Shown piece after piece: positions 16,857 to 25,768 of a DNA stretch of 51,983 nucleotides; positions within the stretch are counted from its first letter, which is position 1; each line of letters opens with the position of its first letter. The notes beneath the pieces were generated by a model that made no database searches, had not been told where the DNA came from, and was given only the letters and a program-made list of their open reading frames with translations. Where the stretch lies: positions 1-51,983 of the forward strand of contig NZ_JBMYXF010000020.1 in the NCBI RefSeq assembly GCF_049608145.1, given 5' to 3'. Source of the DNA: Halocynthiibacter sp049608145. GTDB lineage: Bacteria > Pseudomonadota > Alphaproteobacteria > Rhodobacterales > Rhodobacteraceae. Made by a program: the position numbers and the translations under genes.

Positions 16857-17597
16857 TTACAGAACTTGTTCCAAAAATTTCTGTGTCCGCGGTGATTTCG
16901 GGTTTTCAAAGAACTGGACCGGCTCATTCTGTTCTATGATCTGGCCTTGGTCCATAAAGATCACCCGATCGGCCACTGCCCGCGCAAAGCCCATCTCATG
17001 GGTGACACAAATCATGGTTACCCCGGTTTCAGCCAGGCTTTCCATTGTTTCCAAAACTTCATTCACCATCTCAGGATCCAGCGCCGAGGTCGGTTCATCA
17101 AACAACAGAACCTTAGGTTCCATACACAGCGACCGCGCAATGGCCACCCGTTGTTGCTGCCCCCCAGACAAGGCCGCCGGGTATTTATCCGCCTGTTCTG
17201 CAATCTGAACCTTTTCAAGATATTTCATCGCTGTGGCATGGGCGTCATCTTTAGAAATCCCCTTCACCCACATCGGCCCGGCGGTCAGGTTTTCCAGCAC
17301 AGTCATATGGGGGAACAGGTTGAAATGCTGAAACACCATACCAACTTCCTGACGCACCACATCGATATTGCGCATGTCTTCATGCAGCTCAATGCCGTCC
17401 ACATGCACTGTCCCTTCCTGATGTGCCTCAAGCCGGTTGATGCAGCGGATCATCGTTGATTTCCCAGATCCCGAAGGCCCACAAACAACGATCTTTTCCC
17501 CCAGCTGCACCGACAAATTGATGTCTTTCAGCGCATGAAACTTACCGTAGTATTTATGCATATTGCGGATCTCGATGATCCCGTGCGTATCATTCAT
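16857..17597 (-). CDS. Polar amino acid ABC transporter ATP-binding protein (GlnQ-like)
   Basis: A 246-residue ATPase. Walker A is CGPSGSGKST near residue 35, the Q-loop motif is MVFQHFNLFPHMTVLEN, the signature is LSGGQQQRVAIARSL, Walker B is VLLFDEPTSALDPE, and the switch histidine is in CVTHEMGFAR. The LFPHMTV segment is diagnostic of the HisP/GlnQ group. It follows the permease gene by 15 bp, giving the order binding protein, permease, ATPase on the minus strand. Confidence 0.94.
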   Translation of the reverse strand: MNDTHGIIEIRNMHKYYGKFHALKDINLSVQLGEKIVVCGPSGSGKSTMIRCINRLEAHQEGTVHVDGIELHEDMRNIDVVRQEVGMVFQHFNLFPHMTVLENLTAGPMWVKGISKDDAHATAMKYLEKVQIAEQADKYPAALSGGQQQRVAIARSLCMEPKVLLFDEPTSALDPEMVNEVLETMESLAETGVTMICVTHEMGFARAVADRVIFMDQGQIIEQNEPVQFFENPKSPRTQKFLEQVL

Positions 17598-17612
17598 GTC
17601 ATCAATCCCCGT

Positions 17613-18572
17613 TTAACGATGCTTCTGAAAGTGGTTTTCGATCTGCTTCTGAATGATCTCAAAAATGAGGGTCATGAACCAGTAGATCAGCGCAACCGTC
17701 AGCAGCATTTCCAGATGCCGGAATTCCCGCTGCCCAAGGGTACGCGCCAGATACATCAGCTCCCACACGCCCAATACAGACACAAGCGAGCTGTCCTTCA
17801 ACATTGCGATAAACTGGTTGCCCAGTGGCGGCACAATTACGGGCACGGCCTGGGGCAGGATAATGCGACGCATGGTCAGGCCAAATTTAAAGCCAATCGC
17901 GCGTGATGCTTCCCATTGCCCTTTATCAATCGACATAATGCCCGCGCGGAAAATTTCCGTCATGTAGGCACCGTAACACAGAGACAGCGCAATGATGCCT
18001 GCAGGGACAGCTTCGACGAAAATGCCCAGTTGCGGCAGGCCTAAGTAAAGTAAATAGATCTGCACAAGCAGGGGCAATCCGCGAAACATCGACGTGTAGA
18101 AACTGGCGATAGCGAAGGCAAAGCCGTTGTTTGACAGTTTGGCAATCGCCCCAAAGATCGCCAGCACTGTCGCAATAGAAATCGAGATGGCTGAAACATA
18201 AAGCGTGGTGAAGACACCTTGCGTCAGAAGAAAGGGCAGTTTGCGCAAGATGAATGGAAGATTCAGATCAAAACTAAAGAAAAAGATCATGAAACAGCCA
18301 AACAATTCGGCCCAGACAATTGCGATTTGCCAACGGATGCGCAGCAATGAGATCAAGACAACATTGGCTGTAAACAGCAGTGCGGCGATCAGTGATGTGA
18401 TGATAATGCGGCCTGTACCGGCATCCTCGGTTCCGGTGATAAATGGCAGCCGGAACAAAAGCTGATAAGCCCCGGACCAGGCGATCAACAGGCCTGAAAT
18501 CACAAATATTGCGCCGATAACCAGTGGTTGTTCCACCAGACTGCGCCCGCGCACGGTGTCTGAATATAGCAA
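17613..18572 (-). CDS. Polar amino acid ABC transporter permease with N-terminal extension
   Basis: A 319-residue HisM/GlnP-type permease. The C-terminal 220 residues hold the conserved core, with the EAA-type coupling motif in EASRAIGFKFGLTMRRIILPQA and a typical SFYTSMFRGLPLLVQIYLLY segment. About 95 additional N-terminal residues carry three extra hydrophobic helices, making the protein longer than the usual 220-240. It is the only permease gene in the set and therefore presumably acts as a homodimer. It lies between the binding-protein gene and the ATPase. Confidence 0.92.
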   Translation of the reverse strand: MLYSDTVRGRSLVEQPLVIGAIFVISGLLIAWSGAYQLLFRLPFITGTEDAGTGRIIITSLIAALLFTANVVLISLLRIRWQIAIVWAELFGCFMIFFFSFDLNLPFILRKLPFLLTQGVFTTLYVSAISISIATVLAIFGAIAKLSNNGFAFAIASFYTSMFRGLPLLVQIYLLYLGLPQLGIFVEAVPAGIIALSLCYGAYMTEIFRAGIMSIDKGQWEASRAIGFKFGLTMRRIILPQAVPVIVPPLGNQFIAMLKDSSLVSVLGVWELMYLARTLGQREFRHLEMLLTVALIYWFMTLIFEIIQKQIENHFQKHR

Positions 18573-18590
18573 ATTTTATCCCCCCTGTGG

Positions 18591-18627
18591 CTGCCCGGCG
18601 ATGGTCTCCTCCTCCGCCGCCGGGCAG
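18591..18627 (-). terminator. Stable hairpin between binding protein and permease genes
   Basis: ctgcccggcg (18591-18600) pairs perfectly with cgccgggcag (18618-18627), with a 17-nt loop. It lies in the 78-bp gap between the binding-protein stop and the permease start. No U-tract follows in minus-strand sense. Such hairpins commonly protect the upstream mRNA or cause partial termination, so that binding protein exceeds permease. Confidence 0.6.
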
Positions 18628-18650
18628 ATTTTCAAAGCACGATCCGTCGC

Positions 18651-19478
18651 TTATTTGGTGTTGGCGTAATCCACGCCATACCATTTCAGGGACAGTTCCG
18701 CCAAAACGCCTTCCGCACGCAGTTCTTCGACAATACCTGCAAGTTTGTCGTTGAATTCCTGGTCACCCAGATCAATCGCCACAGCCAGCGGTTCATAGAA
18801 CACAGGATCCCCTAAAACGCGGATCGGATAGTCGTTCTTAATCGCTTCCAGAAGGTTCGGCAGGCTGCCAATCATCGCGTTGATACGCACACCGTCCCCC
18901 AGGCGCAGTTCATTTACAACAGGGATATCAGTGCCATAGGTGCGAATTTCACCTGGCTCGATCTGGTATTCAAAGGCCGGCACGCCTTCCGCATCAATGG
19001 TCAGATCATGACGCAGATAGTTTTCCCAGGTCGACGCAGCGCTGACACCAATTGTTTTGCCATTCAGATCAGCCAGCGTTTGCGCCGGTGAATCATTGTG
19101 AACCCCAACAGAGGCCGGGACATAATAATAGATTGCAGGAAAATTCAGAACTTCCGCACGTTCTTTCGTTGGGGTCATGGACCCAACCGACATATCCCAG
19201 CGGCCCGCCCAGTTGCCCGCGGTGATCAGGCTCCAATCCGGGGTGACAAAGTCGATATCCACGCCCAGCTTCGCCGCAATTGCACGACCGACCTCTACAT
19301 CAAACCCATCCATTTCATTGTTATCATTCAAAAATGATTGTGGCGCCCAGGCCGGATCCGTTGCCATGCGCAACACACCATCCGCCATAACCCGATCCAA
19401 AACATCCCCAGCCTGCACAGCCCCTGCTGTCAAACCAAGTGCCACGGCCACCGAGGCAGCCTTTCTTAAAATACTCAT
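18651..19478 (-). CDS. Polar amino acid ABC transporter substrate-binding protein
   Basis: A 275-residue periplasmic SBP_bac_3 protein. The signal peptide is MSILRKAASVAVALGLTAGAVQA, cleaved before GDVLDR. The core motif VLRMATDPAWAPQSFLNDNN, followed by MDGFDVEVGRAIAAKLGVD, is typical of this family. The start at 19478 is firm: GGGAGGAA precedes it on the minus strand, and it begins the signal peptide. It heads the transporter operon and faces away from the FAD-GcvT dehydrogenase, whose product stream includes amino-acid derivatives. The actual ligand is unknown. Confidence 0.93.
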   Translation of the reverse strand: MSILRKAASVAVALGLTAGAVQAGDVLDRVMADGVLRMATDPAWAPQSFLNDNNEMDGFDVEVGRAIAAKLGVDIDFVTPDWSLITAGNWAGRWDMSVGSMTPTKERAEVLNFPAIYYYVPASVGVHNDSPAQTLADLNGKTIGVSAASTWENYLRHDLTIDAEGVPAFEYQIEPGEIRTYGTDIPVVNELRLGDGVRINAMIGSLPNLLEAIKNDYPIRVLGDPVFYEPLAVAIDLGDQEFNDKLAGIVEELRAEGVLAELSLKWYGVDYANTK

Positions 19479-19756
19479 TTTTCTTCCTCCCTTGTTTGTA
19501 TACGAACTACTTTCGCAGGTCGCCAAATAAAAGCAAGGTATAAGAAAACCAAACCCCGCCCTTGCCCGCATGACCGGCACGCACCCGGCTTTTCCGGGGG
19601 GAAACCTGCGCCAAGCCGACGCGTTCGTCACTTCAACCCCTCATATCCGACAGGTTTGCGTCGCATTTGCGCGATATCGGGTCGCGGGGCTCTTTCCCTA
19701 GGTGAATGTTTCGGGGCAGATTAAGCGTAACATTCTGACAGAGAGAGTCGTAGCTC

Positions 19757-22267
19757 ATGAAAACACAGGTCAAAGCCCTTGTCGTTGGTGGCGGTGCCAT
19801 CGGGACGTCCATCGCCTATCACCTTGCCAAAGCGGGCTGGGATGATGTGATGTTGATTGAGCGGGATGAACTTACATCCGGCTCCACTTGGCACGCCGCT
19901 GGCCTGCTGCCACTGTTCAACATGTCCTATGCGACAACCCACATCCACAAATACTCCGTTGATTTCTACAAATCACTGGAAGCTGAAACCGGCTTGAACG
20001 CTGGCTTCGCTGTGGTCGGCAACCTGCGCATGGCGCAAACCGACGAACGTATGGACGAATACATGCTGTACGCGTCCACGGCGGAAACCTGTGATGTGCC
20101 CTATGAATGGCTGACCCCGGATGAGATCAAATCTCGCTGGCCGCTGATCAACACCGAAGATCTGAAAGGTGCGCTGTATCACAACACCGACGGTTACATT
20201 AACCCTGCTGACGTGACTCAGGCGATGGCCAAAGGCGCGCGTCAACATGGTGCGGATATCGTGCGTAAACTGCAGGCGGATGCCTTCCATTGGAATGGCA
20301 CGCATTGGGAAGTCACCTGTACCAAGATGGTCGAAAAAGGCGGCAACCTCGTGGAAAGCGACGAACAGGTTGTGATCACGGCGGAACATGTCATCACAGC
20401 ATCCGGCAACCACGCACAGCGCACGGCCAAAATGCTGGGCATCAAGATGCCTGCTGTGCCGGTTGAGCACCAGTTTGTCGTGATGGACCAAGACCCCGAG
20501 CTTGTGAAATATCGCGAAGCGGGCAACCCAGAACACCCTGTTATCCGTGACGCCGATGCGCAATCTTACGTGCGTGAAGAACGTGGTGGTTGGATCCTGG
20601 GTGTCTATGAGAAAAACGCACCAGCTTGTTTTGAACATGGTGTGCCGGATAGCTTCCGCGCGGATCTGTTCCCACTGGCGCTGGACCGTATCGAAGATCA
20701 GTACATGGCGATGATCCACCGGATGCCATCTTGTGAAGAAAGCGGCCTGAAAGATGATTTCAACGGCCCGATTTGTTACACCCCTGATGGCAACCCATTG
20801 GTTGGTCCGGCCCCTGGTCTGCGCAACATGTGGCTGGCTGAAGGGTTCTCATTTGGGATCACGGCTGCGGGTGGTACAGGCTATTACCTTGCGCAAATGA
20901 TGGTTGATGGCGAAGCTGAAATCGACATGGCGTCGCTTGACCCCAAACGTTACAGCCAAAGCTGGATGACCACCGAATTCGCAGCACGTAAGAACGAAGA
21001 ATGCTACGATCACGTCTATGTTTTGCACCACCCGGATGAGGAACGCCCAGCGGCGCGCCCCTTGCGTTGTGCGCCAGCGTTTGATCGCCAAAAAGCGCTT
21101 GGTGCGCAATTTGGTTGGGTCAACGGTTGGGAACGCCCCAACTATTACGGCCCAATCGATGCGCCGGAAAACTTTGACCATGATGCGCGGTCTTTCCGTC
21201 GTGGTGGCTGGTGGCAGCATGCTGTGGATGAAGCAAAAGCGATCCGCGAAGGCGTTGGCCTTGTGGATGCAACCGCCTTTACCAAACATGTTGTAAAGGG
21301 CCCCGGTGCCACACAATTCTTGGATTGGTTCACCTGTAACAAGCTGCCAAAAATCGGCCGTATCAACCTGACATATGCGCTGACCTCTAAGGGCACCACA
21401 CGCACGGAATACACCATCGTGCGCAATGGCGAAAACAACTACTACCTTGTTTCCGCGGGTGCTTGGACAGAATATGACGCCGACTTCCTACGCAAAGCGG
21501 CGGAAGATAAGATGGAAGAATTCGGCTACATCGAAATCCAAGACGTCACCACACAATGGGGTGTGTTTGCGATTGCCGGGCCAAAATCCCGCGATGTGTT
21601 GAAAGAGATCATCAACGACGCCGATCCAGAAACCGCCTTGTCCAACAAGCGTTTCCCTTGGTTGTCAGCCCGTCAGATCGAATTGGGTATGTGCCCTGTG
21701 AACGCGATCCGTGTGGCTTATACCGGTGAACTGGGTTGGGAGCTTCACCACCCGATTGAGATGCAGAACTACCTTTGGGATCTGCTGATGGCTGCAGGTG
21801 AAAAACACGGCATGAAACTGGTTGGCGCGCGTGCGCAAAACTGGCTGCGTCAGGAGAAATCCTACCGCGCGTTTGGCAATGAACTTGGCCGTGATGCCAC
21901 CCCTGCTGAGGCAGACCTGCCACGCTTTATCGATCTGGAAAAAGACTTCCACGGTAAAGACGCAATGGTTGAAACCGGTGTGCGCTTTAAGTGTTGTACG
22001 CTTCTGATTGATGGTCCCGATGATGCGGATCCATGGGGTCACGAGGCGCTCTATCTTGAAGATGGCACAACCCGTGTTGGCCGCCTGACCTCTGGCGGTT
22101 ATTCTGTGGCTTTCGAGAAATCCATTGGCATGGGCTATGTATCACCTGATATCGCGGTGCCTGGCACCAAACTGAAGGTGAAAATGCAAGATAAGCTTTG
22201 GGATGCCGAAGTGACTGTCGACAGCCCATATGATCCAACCAACGCCACCATCCGCGTGACTGGATAA
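19757..22267 (+). CDS. FAD-dependent dehydrogenase with GcvT domains (dimethylglycine/sarcosine dehydrogenase-like)
   Basis: An 836-residue cytoplasmic protein. Residues 1-365 form a DAO-type FAD domain with dinucleotide motif VGGGAIGTSIAYHLA and the segment SGSTWHAAGL, whose histidine matches the covalent FAD site of dimethylglycine and sarcosine dehydrogenases. Residues about 370-425 are the linker domain. About 425-705 is GcvT, and about 715-815 is the GcvT C-terminal barrel, which would bind tetrahydrofolate and capture the one-carbon unit. Roseobacters use several such paralogues to demethylate betaine-derived methylamines; the exact substrate is not decidable. Ribosome-binding sequence agagagag is upstream. 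A strong hairpin follows the stop. Confidence 0.9.
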   Translation: MKTQVKALVVGGGAIGTSIAYHLAKAGWDDVMLIERDELTSGSTWHAAGLLPLFNMSYATTHIHKYSVDFYKSLEAETGLNAGFAVVGNLRMAQTDERMDEYMLYASTAETCDVPYEWLTPDEIKSRWPLINTEDLKGALYHNTDGYINPADVTQAMAKGARQHGADIVRKLQADAFHWNGTHWEVTCTKMVEKGGNLVESDEQVVITAEHVITASGNHAQRTAKMLGIKMPAVPVEHQFVVMDQDPELVKYREAGNPEHPVIRDADAQSYVREERGGWILGVYEKNAPACFEHGVPDSFRADLFPLALDRIEDQYMAMIHRMPSCEESGLKDDFNGPICYTPDGNPLVGPAPGLRNMWLAEGFSFGITAAGGTGYYLAQMMVDGEAEIDMASLDPKRYSQSWMTTEFAARKNEECYDHVYVLHHPDEERPAARPLRCAPAFDRQKALGAQFGWVNGWERPNYYGPIDAPENFDHDARSFRRGGWWQHAVDEAKAIREGVGLVDATAFTKHVVKGPGATQFLDWFTCNKLPKIGRINLTYALTSKGTTRTEYTIVRNGENNYYLVSAGAWTEYDADFLRKAAEDKMEEFGYIEIQDVTTQWGVFAIAGPKSRDVLKEIINDADPETALSNKRFPWLSARQIELGMCPVNAIRVAYTGELGWELHHPIEMQNYLWDLLMAAGEKHGMKLVGARAQNWLRQEKSYRAFGNELGRDATPAEADLPRFIDLEKDFHGKDAMVETGVRFKCCTLLIDGPDDADPWGHEALYLEDGTTRVGRLTSGGYSVAFEKSIGMGYVSPDIAVPGTKLKVKMQDKLWDAEVTVDSPYDPTNATIRVTG

Positions 22268-22273
22268 AATTTC

Positions 22274-22315
22274 ACGGGGCCGGTATCTGCACTATAAAAC
22301 AGATATCGGCCCCGT
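22274..22315 (+). terminator. Terminator of the FAD-GcvT gene
   Basis: Arms 22274-22289 and 22300-22315 form a 16-bp stem with one G:U-type pair and a 10-nt loop. It starts 6 bp after the stop codon and is followed by catttatac, a weak U-rich stretch. This is the best-formed terminator on the plus strand of the window. Confidence 0.8.
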
Positions 22316-22790
22316 CATTTATACGTCTTTCAAAAGACGTTGCGCTCTATTCAAGCCAAGTTGATATAGTGCATACCTGCTGACACCTGCCCGCACAGTC
22401 AGGAACAATTCCGTTCACTATAGATCTTACGCGCGCCTTCCTGAGCCGCCACTTCAACTGCCTGTAAAATCCCGCATGCAGCAGCTCTCTGTCAGAACGA
22501 CGCCTTCAAAACCGTCAAAATCCCCTTCAAAAAAAACCAAACGCCACTGAAATCATTCAATAGATTTCAACCGCTTACATATGAAATGTAAATTTCTACC
22601 TATTTTAACTTATCGGTTCTCGAAAAATCATCCGACATAAAGGCTTGCTTAATACCTCTTGGAAAGAATGCCGGTGTAATCAGTTCACCCGGCAGAATTG
22701 CATTTGGCAAGCCCTTCGAACCGCGGGCTGCCGGGTTTCCATAGAAACACAGTTGTAATTGCAAAATCCGATTTTTCGAAGAGGGTGAAA
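22316..22790. other. Non-coding gap upstream of the chemoreceptor
   Basis: This 475-bp AT-rich stretch has no ORF with plausible coding features on either strand. It contains the promoter region of the chemoreceptor, with a likely ribosome-binding site gagggtg just before 22791. I see no tRNA, repeat or clear operator in it. Confidence 0.6.
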
Positions 22791-25595
22791 ATGAATAACA
22801 ATCTAAAGATTTTCATTTCCGGTATTGGCGGCAAAGTAATGCTTGCGATTTTCATGCTGATTACATTGACGGCTGCCGCAATCACGATTGGCTATCTTGC
22901 CTCTGACAAAGTCGACCAACGCCTAAAAATGCTTAGCCAGCGTGAGCTGCCCGAACTACAACATTCCGTCGGATTGATCGCCACAACCAGCGCAATGCAA
23001 GATACATTGAACAACTTGTTGGTCTCTGAAACCCTTGAAGAACTACAGGCCGCAACGCAGGGTTTACAAATAGTACAGACCGAAGTGGATGGATTACACA
23101 GCGGTGAAGATGACGCCGGTCATTCTGCCGAACATGCCTTAGAAGAAGCAGATACAACACAGGAAACTGATCAAGTTTCAGATATGTTCGAAACGACACT
23201 CTTGCGTTTCAACAGCCTTGTGACGATCCGCGAACAAGAGTTCGCAAATCAGAACGAAATCGATCAGGCCATTGTTCGTCTCCGTGAACTTAGTGACGGT
23301 GCATCCAAAATGCTAAGCAGCAGATCAGATGTCGTATATTTCCAAGTCGTTTCAGCCGGTCGTGCCACCAGCACCAGTGTCAACGAAACCCTTCACAAAA
23401 TTGTCGACCAGGATTTTCGGGACATCAGACTAAGCTTGGAAATTGACGGCGAAATCAACCTGATCACCGGTGTTGTCCTTGCATTACCCGCTGTTGAAAC
23501 GGAAACAATGGCGCCGATCCTGAAAGAAATGGGGCGCACGGCCCTCGCCAATCTGAATAAACATCTGGAAGAAGCCGAGGAGGTCGAAATTCTGGCTGAT
23601 ATATTGCCTGATCTGAAACGGTTGGCCGACTTGTTCGGCACTCAGCTGAACTCAGTTTCTGGTTTCGGACTGGATCTCAGCGATGTCATCTATGACAGCC
23701 GTGAATCGATTGATGCCGTATTGCGCATGACAATTGGTGTTTTGCTGGCCAGTCTTGATGTCAAAGTTGAAGAAGCCGCAACAGGCAACCGCGAAGCCGT
23801 TCAATCTCTGATGGCCAATCAGGTCAGTGCGATCCGGGAACTTGCGACACTTGACGCCCTGGTCAACAGAATGGTCGGGCTTGCCTTCGAAGTTGCCATT
23901 TCTGGCACTCCAGATCATCTCGAAAAATCCTCTGGGCATCTGGAAACGGCTGCAACAACCCTGCGCAGGCTCTCGCGCTCTCTGCCGGATAACATGAAAG
24001 AAACGATGTCCGGGATTCTCGAAATTTCGAACCCCGAAACAGGATTACCACACTTGCGTGAGAACGTCCTTACTTGGCGTGCAGATGCAGCTCTCGCAGC
24101 TCAGCAAGTCGCAATGGATGTTCGCAATATCTCTATGCGGACCCAAGCGGATGGCAGTGCCGCCCTCACACAGATCAATCTCGCCAGAGACGACCTAGGA
24201 ACGCTGTTAAGTGATGCACAGAAAAACCTAAAATTTGTTGCGGTTGCAGCCCTGATCGCCATCCTTCCAATCCAACTTTTGGTCTGGCTCACAATCATTC
24301 GCCCCATGAGAGCCGTAAGTCAGGCAACCCACAAATTGGCCGAAGGTGATCTTTCAGCGGCTGAGAAACTACGCTTTAAACGTGGGGAAGTCGGCGACAT
24401 GACCCGCGCGCTAAGAGTCTTCCGAGACAACATCGTTGAAAAGAACCGATTGGAAGAAGACGAGAAAAAGGAACACTTGCGACGCCTCGAAGAAGAAAAG
24501 TCGGCGCACGCAGAGAAAATGCAGCGTGAAGAACAGGAACGTCAGCGCGAAATCGATCGCGAAAATCGCGAAAAGAAACGTCGCGAGACTGAACATCAGC
24601 GCGAAACTGCCGCACGTGAGGCCGCAGCAGCCGAAGAACAACGCCAGAGGGAAGAACAGGATCTTCTTGTTTCCACATTGGCTGAAGGCCTGACAAAACT
24701 GGCCAGCGGCGACTTGCAAGCCAAAATCACACAACAATTTCCTGAAGCCTACGAGAAATTAAGAATGGATTTCAATCACACAGCCGAAGCGCTCGAGGAA
24801 ATTATCTGCACAATTTCAAACTCAGTGGGAACAATCTCTGGTGACAGTACAGAAATCGCAAATTCCGCCAGTGAACTCTCGACCAGAACAGAACAATCCG
24901 TGGAAATGCTCCTGCAAACATCTGCTGCAATCGAAGAGATGACAATTTCCGTTCAATCTGCATCCACAGGTGCAGAACAAGCAGATCTCAAAGTCAGGGA
25001 AGCGCGGGCCGAAGCAGAAAAAAGCGGCGAAGTCGTCAGCGAAGCCTCAATTGCGATGGGAGAAATTGAAAGCTCCTCTGATGCGATTTCGCAAATCATC
25101 TCGGTGATTGAAGGAATTGCCTTTCAAACAAACCTACTTGCCCTGAATGCAGGCGTCGAAGCGGCCCGTGCCGGAGAAGCCGGACGTGGTTTTGCAGTCG
25201 TCGCATCCGAAGTCCGGGCATTGGCCCAACGTTCATCCGAAGCCGCCCATGAGATAGAAGAACTCATTACAAAAAGTGGCGATCAGGTCAAACGGGGTGT
25301 ACAACTGGTCGCACGTGCAGGCAGCGCCCTTGAAGGCATTTCCCGTTCCGTTGTCGAAGTCTCAAATCATGTAGCAGATATTGCAACGTCATCTAAAGAG
25401 CAGGCTCAGGGCATTGGCGAAGTCAACATCGCAGTTACAAAGCTAGAAGGTTTTGCCCAACAGAATGCGGCCATGTTTGAAGAAACCACCGCCGCAAGCC
25501 ATTCATTGAAACAAGAGGCGGAAACCCTATCTGGTGTCGTCTCTAGATTCGAAACCAACCCCGAAAACGAGGATCTTCAAAACAGTGCGGCATGA
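22791..25595 (+). CDS. Large methyl-accepting chemotaxis protein
   Basis: A 934-residue chemoreceptor. TM1 spans about residues 15-37 (GKVMLAIFMLITLTAAAITIG) split here for length, and TM2 about 479-503 (FVAVAALIAILPIQLLVWL). The periplasmic region between them is about 440 residues, predicted helical, with an acidic His-containing segment (DDAGHSAEHALEEAD). HAMP 1 lies at about 504-556, followed by a highly charged helix of about 65 residues (EEEKSAHAEKMQREEQERQR part), a second HAMP-like segment at about 624-668, and the signalling domain with hairpin tip FQTNLLALNAGVEAARAGEA. No C-terminal CheR-binding pentapeptide is seen. The start at 22791 has a good ribosome-binding site; upstream ATGs lack one. 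It is monocistronic. Confidence 0.93.
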   Translation: MNNNLKIFISGIGGKVMLAIFMLITLTAAAITIGYLASDKVDQRLKMLSQRELPELQHSVGLIATTSAMQDTLNNLLVSETLEELQAATQGLQIVQTEVDGLHSGEDDAGHSAEHALEEADTTQETDQVSDMFETTLLRFNSLVTIREQEFANQNEIDQAIVRLRELSDGASKMLSSRSDVVYFQVVSAGRATSTSVNETLHKIVDQDFRDIRLSLEIDGEINLITGVVLALPAVETETMAPILKEMGRTALANLNKHLEEAEEVEILADILPDLKRLADLFGTQLNSVSGFGLDLSDVIYDSRESIDAVLRMTIGVLLASLDVKVEEAATGNREAVQSLMANQVSAIRELATLDALVNRMVGLAFEVAISGTPDHLEKSSGHLETAATTLRRLSRSLPDNMKETMSGILEISNPETGLPHLRENVLTWRADAALAAQQVAMDVRNISMRTQADGSAALTQINLARDDLGTLLSDAQKNLKFVAVAALIAILPIQLLVWLTIIRPMRAVSQATHKLAEGDLSAAEKLRFKRGEVGDMTRALRVFRDNIVEKNRLEEDEKKEHLRRLEEEKSAHAEKMQREEQERQREIDRENREKKRRETEHQRETAAREAAAAEEQRQREEQDLLVSTLAEGLTKLASGDLQAKITQQFPEAYEKLRMDFNHTAEALEEIICTISNSVGTISGDSTEIANSASELSTRTEQSVEMLLQTSAAIEEMTISVQSASTGAEQADLKVREARAEAEKSGEVVSEASIAMGEIESSSDAISQIISVIEGIAFQTNLLALNAGVEAARAGEAGRGFAVVASEVRALAQRSSEAAHEIEELITKSGDQVKRGVQLVARAGSALEGISRSVVEVSNHVADIATSSKEQAQGIGEVNIAVTKLEGFAQQNAAMFEETTAASHSLKQEAETLSGVVSRFETNPENEDLQNSAA

Positions 25596-25768
25596 TAATT
25601 GCTCAAGCAGGCCCGAATGTAACCATCTCAGAAATTGCCCCGCAGCAGGCAACCTGTTCAGATTATGATGCCATAGCCTAAACGAAATATTAAACGCAGG
25701 TAAGTTCGCAAGCATTCCCCACGACCCCGCCCTTGCCCCACATGCCCCAAACCCCGTATAGGAAGCGG

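Noticed and set aside
19973..20719. Antisense open frame of about 248 codons inside the FAD-GcvT gene
   Set aside because: Its sequence mirrors the sense codons; there is no ribosome-binding site or recognisable domain.
24436..24693. Small basic open frame inside the chemoreceptor
   Set aside because: It is a frame-shifted reading of the charged helix region, whose E/R/K codons give Lys/Arg-rich shadows.
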